Shown here in pieces: positions 16,686-25,045 of a stretch of 64,000 nt of DNA. Source of the stretch: Pararhizobium mangrovi (GTDB lineage Bacteria; Pseudomonadota; Alphaproteobacteria; Rhizobiales; Rhizobiaceae). The stretch spans positions 24,104-88,103 of the forward strand of contig NZ_VHLH01000020.1 in NCBI RefSeq assembly GCF_006516965.1, read 5' to 3'. Position 1 is the first letter of the stretch, and the number at the start of each line of letters is the position of its first letter. The position numbers were made by a program, and so were the translations under genes. Under the pieces are notes generated by a model. It was not told the origin of the DNA, ran no database searches, and saw only the letters and a program-made list of their open reading frames with translations.

Positions 16686-18047
16686 TCAGCTGCCGATCGA
16701 CTCGCGTACCGCGCGACTGGCGCTGTCGCGTCCCACGCCGAAGAGGTTCAAGCCGTAGCGTGCGGCGACGGCCGGGTCGTAGATGTTGCGCCCGTCGAAG
16801 ATTACGGGATGGGTGAGCGTCGCCTTGATGTGCTTGAAGTCGGGAACACGGAAGTTCTTCCACTCCGTGGCGAGGATCAGCGCGTCGGCGCCGGTTAGAA
16901 CGTCGTCGCGCTGCTCGCACAGGACGAGGTCGTCCCGCTCGCCGTAGATTCGGCGGCATTCCTCCATTGCTTCCGGATCGTGCGCGCGCACCTTCGCTCC
17001 CGCTTCCCAGAGCAGCTCCATCAAAACGCGGGCAGGGGATTCGCGCATGTCGTCGGTGTTCGGCTTGAAGGCGAGACCCCACAGGCCGAAGGTGCGCCCG
17101 GCGAGTTCGCCGTCGAAATAGCGCGTGATCTTGTCGAAGAGCATGCGCTTCTGCTTGGCATTGCGATCTTCCACCGAACGCAGGACCTCGGCGTCGAAGC
17201 CGACGCTTTCGGCGGTATGGATCATCGCCTTGACGTCCTTCGGGAAGCAGGATCCGCCATAGCCGATGCCGGGATAGATGAACTGATAGCCGATGCGCGG
17301 ATCCGAGCCGATGCCGAGACGCACCTTCTCGATGTCGGCGCCGAGGATGTCGGCGAGGCTCGCCATCTCGTTCATGAAGCTGATCTTGGTGGCGAGAATG
17401 CAGTTGGCCGCGTACTTCGTCATTTCCGCACTGTAGACATCCATCAGGATGATCTTGTCGTGGTTGCGGTTGAACGGGGCGTAGAGCTCGCGCAGGCGCT
17501 GGCCGCTATCGGCGCGGTCGACGCCGATGATGATGCGGTCGGGCTTCGTGCAGTCGGCGACGGCCGAACCCTCCTTGAGGAATTCGGGGTTCGAGGCGAC
17601 GTCGTAGTCCAGATCTTCGCGGCCGCGCGCCTTGAGCACGCGTGCGATCTCGGCGCGCACCTTGGCCGAGGTGCCGACGGGAACCGTCGACTTGGTCACG
17701 ACGATGCGTGGCTCCTCCATATGCTCGGCGATCGTCGCGGCGACGGCGAGCACGTATTGCAGATCCGCGGATCCATCCTCGTCGGACGGCGTGCCGACGG
17801 CGATGAAGATGACCTCTCCCGCGCGGATCGCGGCGGGGGCGTCCGTAGTGAAGGTCAGTCGCTCCGCTTCGGCATTGTCCTTGAGAAGCGTGCCGAGGCC
17901 GGGCTCGAAGATCGGCACTTCTCCGGCCTTCAACCGAGCGACGCGCGCCTCGTCGATGTCCACGCATATGACCTCGTAGCCCGCATCCGCGAACACTGCT
18001 GCCTGGACGAGCCCGACGTAACCGGTGCCGAAAATGGTGATCTTCAC
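16686..18047 (-). CDS. UDP-glucose 6-dehydrogenase
   Basis: This 453-residue protein starts at GTG 18047, eight nt after AAAGGA. The NAD-binding motif FGTGYVGLVQAA is at the N-terminus, VVTKSTVPVGT lies mid-domain, the catalytic Cys is in GYGGSCFPKDVKA (about residue 264), and the C-terminal domain ends with ILATEWKNFR. It oxidises UDP-glucose to UDP-glucuronate with two NAD+. The next gene on this strand encodes a UDP-glucuronate 4-epimerase type enzyme; together they would supply UDP-GlcA and UDP-GalA, so the exported polymer is probably acidic. Symbols used for this family include ugd, rkpK and tuaD; none is chosen. Confidence 0.95.
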   Translation of the reverse strand: MKITIFGTGYVGLVQAAVFADAGYEVICVDIDEARVARLKAGEVPIFEPGLGTLLKDNAEAERLTFTTDAPAAIRAGEVIFIAVGTPSDEDGSADLQYVLAVAATIAEHMEEPRIVVTKSTVPVGTSAKVRAEIARVLKARGREDLDYDVASNPEFLKEGSAVADCTKPDRIIIGVDRADSGQRLRELYAPFNRNHDKIILMDVYSAEMTKYAANCILATKISFMNEMASLADILGADIEKVRLGIGSDPRIGYQFIYPGIGYGGSCFPKDVKAMIHTAESVGFDAEVLRSVEDRNAKQKRMLFDKITRYFDGELAGRTFGLWGLAFKPNTDDMRESPARVLMELLWEAGAKVRAHDPEAMEECRRIYGERDDLVLCEQRDDVLTGADALILATEWKNFRVPDFKHIKATLTHPVIFDGRNIYDPAVAARYGLNLFGVGRDSASRAVRESIGS

Positions 18048-18183
18048 GGTATGGATCCTTTAGAAGCTGTGCATCCTGGTGGAGGGACGTCCGAAAGCCC
18101 CCGGCCTCTTCGCCTCGAACAAGTCGAGCATCGACCGCGACGCTCTAATGGAGTGTCCGGCGCATGTCGATGGATCGCGGCGA

Positions 18184-19152
18184 TCAACCGCAGAAATCCC
18201 GGTACCACGATACGAACGCCTCGAGACCGGTCTCGAGCGGCGTGTCGGGCGAAAAGGAGAAATCGCGTTGAATCGCGTCGATATCGGCAGCGGTATACGC
18301 CATGTCGCCCGGCTGGGCCGGCAGTTCCTCGATCTTCGCCTTGACGCCGAGCAGCGATTCCAGCGTCGAGACCATCTTGCCGACGGGCTCGGGCCGGTTG
18401 TTGCCGATGTTGTAGATGGCGTGCGCCGGCCGCGAGGCATCGCGGGGACTGTCGTGAATGGACAGCACGCCCTTCACGGCATCGTCGATATAGGTGAAGT
18501 CGCGCTTGCCCCGCCCGGCATCGAAAAGGCGGATGGGCGCACCCCGGCGCATGGCTTCCGTAAAGAGCCAGTAGGCCATGTCGGGCCGGCCCAGGGGACC
18601 GTAGACCGTGAAGAAGCGGATGCCCGTCTGGCGAAAGCCGTAGAGATGGGCGTAGCTCGCGCTCATCAGTTCGTCGGCGCGCTTCGTGGCGGCGTAGAGC
18701 GAGACCGGCGTATCGACGCGGTCGTCCTCGGAGAAGGGGACCTTGGTATTGCCGCCGTAGACGGAACTCGACGAGGCGTAGACAAGGTGTTGGAGGCTTG
18801 CGTTGTGGCGGCAATATTCGAGCACCTGAAGGTGCCCGACGACGTTGGAGCGCGCGTAGACGTGCGGGTTGTCGATCGAATGGCGTACGCCCGCTTGTGC
18901 TGCGAGATGGACGACATGCGTGATGTGCTCGTCGCGCGTGGCATCGCGAAGAACGCCCTCTTCGGCGATGTCGCCGCGATTGAAGGCGAAGGTATCGTAT
19001 CGACGCAGGCCTTCGAGCCGGGCCGTCTTGAGCCCAACATCGTAATAGGGATTCAGATCGTCGATACCAACGACGCGGTCACCGCGCTCGAGCAGGTGAC
19101 GGGAGACGTGATATCCGATGAAGCCGGCGGCGCCGGTAACCAGTGTCGTCAA
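18184..19152 (-). CDS. NAD-dependent epimerase, UDP-glucuronate 4-epimerase type
   Basis: This extended short-chain dehydrogenase has 322 residues. The Rossmann motif is TGAAGFIGYH (6-15), the Ser/Tyr/Lys active site is in YASSSSVYGGN and SLYAATKRADE, and FFTVYGPLGRPDMA is typical of UDP-GlcA 4-epimerases. GIDDLNPYYDVGLKTARL is a subfamily hallmark. The start is TTG 19152, since no in-frame ATG precedes the Rossmann fold; this is a little unusual. It lies upstream of the UDP-glucose dehydrogenase gene with 136 nt between them. The product would be UDP-galacturonate. Plain GalE is less likely because a separate GalE is encoded at 23080. Confidence 0.88.
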   Translation of the reverse strand: MTTLVTGAAGFIGYHVSRHLLERGDRVVGIDDLNPYYDVGLKTARLEGLRRYDTFAFNRGDIAEEGVLRDATRDEHITHVVHLAAQAGVRHSIDNPHVYARSNVVGHLQVLEYCRHNASLQHLVYASSSSVYGGNTKVPFSEDDRVDTPVSLYAATKRADELMSASYAHLYGFRQTGIRFFTVYGPLGRPDMAYWLFTEAMRRGAPIRLFDAGRGKRDFTYIDDAVKGVLSIHDSPRDASRPAHAIYNIGNNRPEPVGKMVSTLESLLGVKAKIEELPAQPGDMAYTAADIDAIQRDFSFSPDTPLETGLEAFVSWYRDFCG

Positions 19153-19432
19153 TAGTGATCTCGATCTGAAACGGCGAAGACTGGACGTGCGCTACGTCGT
19201 GCCGGAAAAAGGTTGCGGGTCCTTTTAGGCTAGGCGATGGCAATTAACACTGCCTTATTGCCAATCTGCGATGAACGGACGCGCGAGGCGTGAAGCGAAC
19301 CGGCTTCTACGAACCGTTTCGCGATGCGGCGGCGAGCTCAAATCGGAGACGTCGCCGCCTTGCGATCTTACGTCTTTTCGCCATGCTTCGCGTGTGGTGT
19401 CCGGTTCGATGCTTGCAGAGAGGCTTTTTGGA

Positions 19433-21481
19433 ATGGATGATGTCGCCCGCGCAATCGCTCCCTATTTCTGCCGTACGCGGGTCGTGTGCATCGAGGTCGG
19501 CGACGGCGCAACGCGTCTTGCCCGGGCCTTGGAGAGCCAGTCCATCGAGCTGCGCGAGAGCCGTTCGTTCCATATTGGCAAAGATGAGGAGGGGCGTGAG
19601 GGGACCGTCACGCTCGATGCCTGCCTGGACGAAATCCGCGATCTGATCGCCGTCACCTTCGACGACGTCGTGCTTGCGGTTTACGACGAACGCTTGGTGC
19701 AGCCGGTGATGAACGCGCTGGAACCGGAACTTTCGGTCGGACCGATCGGTATCGTCGTGGCGAACGTCCCCTGGACACGCGCAGATGACGGAGCCGGGGA
19801 GGCTGGCTGGAGCATACGCGAGGTCGACGATTTCCTCGGTGGGGCGGGATACGGCAGTTTCGGATTCTACGAGCAGCGCGAGGCGCTGCCGGCACCGGAT
19901 GCCGGGCAGGAGGCCGCGACGCTGCTGCGCGGTGTGAGCGCGGTATTCATCGATCGCGAGTTCAACGGCCGCAGGCCCTATGCGCTGATGTGTGAACTCT
20001 TCGACGCCCGTCGCGAGACCCGCTCGCGCGCGGCGCAAACCCGAATGGTAGCCGTGTTACCGGAGCGGCTGATCCTCGTCGAAAATTCGACCGTCAAGAA
20101 GAGGAACACGGTGCGTACGCGCACCGTCCGCTCCGACGTTGCGGGATCGCAGGACGAGAACGAAGTTCCCGAGACGCTGATCGTCATGCTCGTCCACGAT
20201 GTCACCGTGGCGATCGAGACCGCTGCAATGCTTCTCGAACGGGCGGGCAGGCCGAGCCGGGTCGTGCTGCTCGAACTGGAAAAGATCGCCTCGCTACGGA
20301 GTGCTGTCGAGGCCGTCGTTGTCCGTTTCAGCCCCGAATTCTTCGTCGTCGTTTCGGATACGGTGGTCCCAAGCCGGGACTGGCTCGAACAGGCACATGC
20401 TACCCTGAACGAAAGCGGTGGCGACGTATGTCGCTTCGGCGGATCCGATGGATCGGTGGATGCCGCGACGGAAGTTCTACTGATCCGGAACGCCTTTTGC
20501 GCCGGGCTTTACGGGGAAGCCAGGTTTTTCAATTCATACCGCTCGCTTGCCGTCGCCCTGTCGGAAATCGCCGAACGCGCCCGGCGCGCGGGAACGCTTG
20601 TCCGCTCGCCGGAAGGCGTGCTCGTCGAGCCCGACATGCACGGCATCGAGACCCCGTCGGCAGATGCCGCGCGCGCTGCTGCAGAGGACGACGACCTCTA
20701 TAAGCGCAGACAAATGGAGGATTTCGACGTTCCCGCCAGCCCGTCCGCATCCATGCGGCCACGAACATATGTTCCCGGTAAAGCGGTATCCGTCGGTACC
20801 GTCGAGACCGGAATCCGGATCGAAAACGCGGCAGCACCCACGTTCGGGCCGGAGTCGGCAAACGACGAGGTCGTGGTGTTGATGCCGGCGATCAATCTGG
20901 ACAAGGCGCTCGTCACCGCGCGCCGGCTCGTTGCGCGCGCGGGCGTGAAGACGACGGTCCTCATTCTCCACGATGCCGACCGCGACGGCTTCATCCCGGT
21001 CGTCAATCGCGCGTTCGCGGCGACGCAGGCACCCTTCGTGGTCTATCTCGCCGAGGACGCGGTTCCGGGCTATGATTGGCTCAAGCAGGGACTGAACCGG
21101 CTGAAGGAAACCGGCAAAGGCCTGCTCGCCTTCAACTGCGGCAAATGGCACGGCCGGCTTGCCTCCTTCGGGCTGGTGCGGCGCGCATGGGTGCGCACCG
21201 TCTACGACGATGCGCTTCTGTACCCGGGCTACCGGGCGCACAAGGCCGACAACGAGATATCGGTGATCGCGCGCGTCGAGGATGCCTATGTCTACTGCCG
21301 CGAATGCGTGCTGATGGAAAACGACCCGCAGAAGAACTTTCGGGAAAACGTGCCTCAGGATCGCGATCTCTTCCAGGACCGCTTTCGTTCGGGCTTCGAG
21401 GGCCGCGTGGATTTCGAAAAGCTTCGCCCGCTTGCCGAGGAATACTTCGTCCCGCTCGAAGAGCCGGCGCAGGCCGGTTGA
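19433..21481 (+). CDS. Multidomain protein: degenerate FkbM-like region plus two GT-A-like regions, function unknown
   Basis: The protein has 682 residues when read from ATG 19433, which follows AGAGAGG by about nine nt; ATG 19409 and ATG 19271 are in frame. Residues 1-210 align by eye with the FkbM domain of the 8029-12042 product: the MDD start, VVCIEVGDGATRLA in place of the SAM loop, YGSFGFYEQ against YGLFRIYEQ, and FNGRRPYALMCELFDARRE against FAEKNPYRLVNELYAARNQ. The SAM-binding glycines and the catalytic end are largely lost. About 245-420 and 485-660 each look like a GT2-type strand pattern (LIVMLVHDV, then FFVVVSDTVVPSRDWL; VVVLMPAINL, then FVVYLAEDAVPGYDWL) with poor DxD motifs. No name can be given. 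Confidence 0.7.
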   Translation: MDDVARAIAPYFCRTRVVCIEVGDGATRLARALESQSIELRESRSFHIGKDEEGREGTVTLDACLDEIRDLIAVTFDDVVLAVYDERLVQPVMNALEPELSVGPIGIVVANVPWTRADDGAGEAGWSIREVDDFLGGAGYGSFGFYEQREALPAPDAGQEAATLLRGVSAVFIDREFNGRRPYALMCELFDARRETRSRAAQTRMVAVLPERLILVENSTVKKRNTVRTRTVRSDVAGSQDENEVPETLIVMLVHDVTVAIETAAMLLERAGRPSRVVLLELEKIASLRSAVEAVVVRFSPEFFVVVSDTVVPSRDWLEQAHATLNESGGDVCRFGGSDGSVDAATEVLLIRNAFCAGLYGEARFFNSYRSLAVALSEIAERARRAGTLVRSPEGVLVEPDMHGIETPSADAARAAAEDDDLYKRRQMEDFDVPASPSASMRPRTYVPGKAVSVGTVETGIRIENAAAPTFGPESANDEVVVLMPAINLDKALVTARRLVARAGVKTTVLILHDADRDGFIPVVNRAFAATQAPFVVYLAEDAVPGYDWLKQGLNRLKETGKGLLAFNCGKWHGRLASFGLVRRAWVRTVYDDALLYPGYRAHKADNEISVIARVEDAYVYCRECVLMENDPQKNFRENVPQDRDLFQDRFRSGFEGRVDFEKLRPLAEEYFVPLEEPAQAG

Positions 21482-21490
21482 GCCGGCTGC

Positions 21491-22849
21491 CTACTTCGCC
21501 CTTATGAGGGCGGAGAGCTCGCCCAGCCGTCTTTCGAGCAATCCCCCGTCGGCGCGGGTTTCCACGTTGAGACGCAAGAGCGGTTCGGTGTTGGAACTGC
21601 GAAGGTTGAAGCGCCAGTCGTCGAAGGCCATCGAAAGACCGTCGATCTCTTCGATCTCGGGATCGGCGGCGAGGTAGTGCTCGGCAATTCGCCACCGTGT
21701 CGTTTCCGGATCGTCGACGGTGAAATTGACTTCGCCCGAGCAGGGAAACGCTTCGATGCGCTCCTGCACGAGGTCGTAAAGCCTCGTTCCCGTCGCCGAG
21801 ATTTCCGCCGCAATGGCGAGCCACGGCAGCATGCCGGTGTCGCAATAGGCGAATTCGCGGAAATAGTGATGGGCGCTCATCTCACCGCCATAGGCGGCGT
21901 CTTCGTCGCGCATCATGGCACGGAAGAAGGCGTGGCCGACGGGGCACGGCTTGGCCGTGCCGCCGGCTTTCGCGACGATGTCCTCAGTGTTCCATACGAG
22001 ACGGGGATCGTGAAGAATGGTGGCGCCCGGTTCGCCGGCGAGCACCATGCGCGCGATCAGGCCGACGAGGTAATAGCCCTCGATGAAGCGGCCCGTGTGG
22101 TCGTAGAAGAAGCAGCGGTCGAAGTCGCCGTCCCAGGCAATGCCGAGGTCGGCGCCGGTTTCGATCACGGCACGGCTCGCCCGGTCGCGTTTGTCCGGCA
22201 GGAGCGGGTTCGGCACGCCGTTCGGCAGGCGCGCGTCGGGCTCGTGGTCGACCTTCACGAAGGTGAAAGGCAGATACGGCTCCAGCGCGTCGATAACCGG
22301 CCCGGCACATCCGTTTCCCGCATGGCAGACGATGGTCAGCGGCACGAGATCGCGATCGGCGACCCTTTCGAGCAGGCGTTCGATGTAGGGCGTACGGTCG
22401 AGCACGGGATGAAGTCCGCCACGGGCGGAAAAGACAGGGACACGAGCGAGGTCGCCGAACTGGCGAACCCGTTCCTCGATGCCATCGAAGGCATTGTCGC
22501 GGGTGGCGGCGGTGGCACCCTTCAACACCATCTTGATGCCGTTGTCGCTTGCCGGGTTGTGGCTGGCCGTCACCATCAGGCCGGCATCGGCATCCGTGCG
22601 CGCGGTATGGAAATAGACTTCTTCCGTACCGCACTGTCCGAGCGGCAGGACGTCGACGCCGCAGTCCAGGAACCCTTGAGCAAGGGAAGACGCAAGTGCG
22701 GGGCTGTCGGCGCGCATGTCGTGGCCGAGCACGACCGCCGAAGGCTGCAAGCGCATGCTTGCCGCCTGTGCAAAGCGATAGGCGAAGGCGGCGTTGATCT
22801 CGCCCGGGATCGAGCCGCGCACGTCGTAGGCCTTGAAGGGGGCAGCCAT
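21491..22849 (-). CDS. Phosphomannomutase / phosphoglucomutase
   Basis: This 452-residue member of the alpha-D-phosphohexomutase family starts at ATG 22849, preceded by GGAAGGAAA. AYDVRGSIPGE is at the N-terminus, the phosphoserine loop is TASHNP (residues 94-99, Ser96), the metal loop is WDGDFDRCF (about 243), the sugar-specificity loop is GGEMSAHHYF, and the C-terminal phosphate loop RSSNTEPLLRLNVE is present. It interconverts hexose-6-phosphate and hexose-1-phosphate, feeding GDP-mannose or UDP-glucose synthesis. The GEMSAH loop and the length resemble the dual-specificity AlgC/ManB type. It is convergent with the gene at 19433 (10 nt apart) and lies in the precursor-supply part of the polysaccharide locus. 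Confidence 0.93.
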   Translation of the reverse strand: MAAPFKAYDVRGSIPGEINAAFAYRFAQAASMRLQPSAVVLGHDMRADSPALASSLAQGFLDCGVDVLPLGQCGTEEVYFHTARTDADAGLMVTASHNPASDNGIKMVLKGATAATRDNAFDGIEERVRQFGDLARVPVFSARGGLHPVLDRTPYIERLLERVADRDLVPLTIVCHAGNGCAGPVIDALEPYLPFTFVKVDHEPDARLPNGVPNPLLPDKRDRASRAVIETGADLGIAWDGDFDRCFFYDHTGRFIEGYYLVGLIARMVLAGEPGATILHDPRLVWNTEDIVAKAGGTAKPCPVGHAFFRAMMRDEDAAYGGEMSAHHYFREFAYCDTGMLPWLAIAAEISATGTRLYDLVQERIEAFPCSGEVNFTVDDPETTRWRIAEHYLAADPEIEEIDGLSMAFDDWRFNLRSSNTEPLLRLNVETRADGGLLERRLGELSALIRAK

Positions 22850-22870
22850 CGTTTCCTTCCTCCGCTTGCC

Positions 22871-22915
22871 TGTCCGCTGATCGTATGTCCACTGATCGTA
22901 TGTCCTCAGATCGCC
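22871..22915. repeat. Three tandem 15-bp units
   Basis: Three imperfect 15-base units follow each other without gaps: TGTCCGCTGATCGTA, TGTCCACTGATCGTA and TGTCCTCAGATCGCC. They lie just upstream of the phosphohexomutase gene (start 22849 on the minus strand) and in the shared interval with galE on the plus strand. They could be repeated protein-binding sites or slippage products. Confidence 0.7.
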
Positions 22916-23079
22916 GTAGGCCCTCCAGTCGGCCGTTGCAACGGCTCAAAGGGTCGTGCGAAACAAGCGTTTCGCGCGAACGGGCGAACTGTGCGAAGGC
23001 AGTGGACCCGTCCGCCTCTTTGCGGCAGTGTCGCGGCGAAAGCCGGACACGGCATGCCATGCGAAGAAGGCCGACGACG

Positions 23080-24096
23080 ATGACGATCCTGGTGACCGGC
23101 GGGGCGGGCTATATCGGCTCGCATACGGTGCTGGCGCTGCTCGAAGCGGGAAACGAGGTGGTCGTCGTCGACAGCCTCGTCAACGCGAACGCCGAATCGC
23201 TGCGGCGGGTTTGCGCACTCGCCGGCAGGCACGTTCCGCTCGAACGTGGCGACGTGCGCGACCGGGCCTTCATGGAAACCGTGCTCAGGCGTTACGGCTG
23301 CACGGCCGTCGTGCATTTCGCCGGTCTCAAGGCGGTCGGCCAGTCCGTCGCGGAACCGCTCGACTATTACGAGGTGAACGTCGCCGGCACCGTGTCGCTG
23401 CTTCAGGCGATGCGCGCGAGCGGCGTGCGGTCCTTCGTCTTTTCCTCTTCGGCGACGGTCTATGGCGAGCCGCAGGTGCTGCCGATCCCGGAAAACCATC
23501 CCTTCGCGCCGGCGAGCCCCTACGGGCGCAGCAAGGCGATGGTGGAAGAAATTCTCGCCGATCTCGCCGGAAGCGAGGCCGGTTGGCACATCGCCACGCT
23601 TCGCTACTTCAATCCGGTCGGCGCGCACGAAAGCGGTGCGATCGGCGAGGCGCCCTCCGGCATACCCGACAATCTCATGCCCTATGTCGCGAAGGTCGCC
23701 GGCGGCAAGCTTTCGCATCTGCGCGTCTTCGGCAACGACTACCCGACCCCCGACGGCACCGGGGTGCGCGACTATATCCACGTCGTCGATCTGGCAGAAG
23801 GGCACGTGCGCGCGCTCGACCATCTGGCCGCCGGTCCCGGCCATTTCTCCGTCAATCTCGGCACCGGCAGGGGGACGAGCGTTCTCGAACTGGTCGCAGC
23901 CTTCCGCCACGCGTCGAACCGGGAGATTCCCTGCGAGATCGTCGAGCGGCGGCCGGGCGACATCGCCGAATACTATGCCGATCCAGCGCTCGCCGGATCG
24001 CTGTTCGGCTGGCAGGCGAAACGTTCGGTACGGGAGATGTGCGCGGACACCTGGAACTGGCAGTCGAAGAACCCGAACGGCTACGACGAGGCGTAA
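23080..24096 (+). CDS. galE: UDP-glucose 4-epimerase
   Basis: The protein has 338 residues, the standard GalE length, read from ATG 23080 nine nt after GAAGAAGG. NAD motif TGGAGYIGSH (6-15), HFAGLKAVGQSV, FSSSATVYG, the active-site Tyr/Lys in SPYGRSKAMVEE, and LRYFNPVGAHESG with GIPDNLMPYV are all GalE hallmarks. It makes UDP-galactose for the polysaccharide or LPS. It is divergent from the phosphohexomutase gene, with 230 nt between them that include the tandem 15-bp repeat. Its 3' end overlaps that of cysH by 16 nt on the opposite strand. Confidence 0.95.
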   Translation: MTILVTGGAGYIGSHTVLALLEAGNEVVVVDSLVNANAESLRRVCALAGRHVPLERGDVRDRAFMETVLRRYGCTAVVHFAGLKAVGQSVAEPLDYYEVNVAGTVSLLQAMRASGVRSFVFSSSATVYGEPQVLPIPENHPFAPASPYGRSKAMVEEILADLAGSEAGWHIATLRYFNPVGAHESGAIGEAPSGIPDNLMPYVAKVAGGKLSHLRVFGNDYPTPDGTGVRDYIHVVDLAEGHVRALDHLAAGPGHFSVNLGTGRGTSVLELVAAFRHASNREIPCEIVERRPGDIAEYYADPALAGSLFGWQAKRSVREMCADTWNWQSKNPNGYDEA

Positions 24097-24818
24097 GCAG
24101 GCACCTTCGCTGCGACGTGCAGGCCGCATTCGCGCGTGTCGTCGCGCTCCCACCACCAGCGTCCGGCCCGCTCGCTTTCGCCCGGCTTGACGGCGCGCGT
24201 GCACGGTTCGCAGCCGATCGAGGGATATCCCCGCGCATGCAGCGGATTGACCGGCACGTCGTGCGCCGCGACATAGGCACGTACGTCCTCGCCCGACCAG
24301 TCCGCGAGCGGGTTGACCTTGAGAAGGCCCCGTTCGCCGTCCCATTCGGCAAACGGCGTCGAAGCGCGCGCGCCCGACTGGTCGCGTCGTAGCCCGGTAA
24401 CCCAGACGTCGGCACCCTTGAGGGCGCGGGCAAGGGGCACGAGCTTGCGCGCGTGGCAGCAGGCATGGCGCGCCTCGCGGCTTCCATAGAAGCCATCGAC
24501 GCCGTAGCGGGCGGTGAAGTCTTCGACATCTTCCGCACGCGGGCGATAGGCGACAATGTCGAGCCCGTAGCGTACCCGCGTCTCGGCAAGCAGCGCCTCG
24601 GTCTCGGGGAACAACCTTCCCGTGTCGAGCGTCGCGAGATGGATCCCGCGAGCCGCACCGGCGATGGCGGCGGTCAGCACCTGGTCCTCGACGCCGAGGC
24701 TCGTCGTCATGACAGCGCGGTGCGCGATCGCCGCGATCCGCACGAGCCGCGCGTCGAGGGTAAGGGCAGGTAGCGTACGGCCGAGTTCGAATGCTGTGTC
24801 TGCGTTCACGGGGGTCAT
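24081..24818 (-). CDS. cysH: Adenylylsulfate (APS) reductase, assimilatory, CysH family
   Basis: The protein has 245 residues when read from MTPVNADTAF (ATG 24818); the frame is open to 24926 but with no homologous sequence. It has TTSLGVEDQVL (modified PP-loop), TLDTGRLFPET, the Cys pair ACCHARK (120-121), IGCEPCTR (203, 206) and the catalytic ECGLH (Cys231). The CC...CxxC set is the [4Fe-4S] signature of enzymes that reduce APS rather than PAPS to sulfite. It uses the APS made by CysDN, so this locus both sulfates and assimilates. The gene is separate from cysD-cysNC and overlaps the galE end by 16 nt. Confidence 0.93.
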   Translation of the reverse strand: MTPVNADTAFELGRTLPALTLDARLVRIAAIAHRAVMTTSLGVEDQVLTAAIAGAARGIHLATLDTGRLFPETEALLAETRVRYGLDIVAYRPRAEDVEDFTARYGVDGFYGSREARHACCHARKLVPLARALKGADVWVTGLRRDQSGARASTPFAEWDGERGLLKVNPLADWSGEDVRAYVAAHDVPVNPLHARGYPSIGCEPCTRAVKPGESERAGRWWWERDDTRECGLHVAAKVPAYASS

Positions 24819-25045
24819 CGCAAAATCACCAAGGGGATCGATATGCGCGATACGGTGACAGCAGATCGTGCGACGGCCAAGAAACGGACCTGCATGGAAC
24901 ACGGGCCCGTTAGAGCAGTTTTTCAAATTATCGTGACGACGCGAAACGTCCGGTTCGGCGCGAAAATCAGAAAGGGTTAACCCACGCGGATTAGTTGTTG
25001 GGCCAACCCAACGATCCGCTCCGAACGTCAGCCGTATCTCCGATC

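Noticed and set aside
24974..24983. GGGTTAACCC palindrome upstream of the GGDEF-EAL gene
   Set aside because: It is a short isolated palindrome with no second copy or clear promoter context, so it cannot be called an operator.
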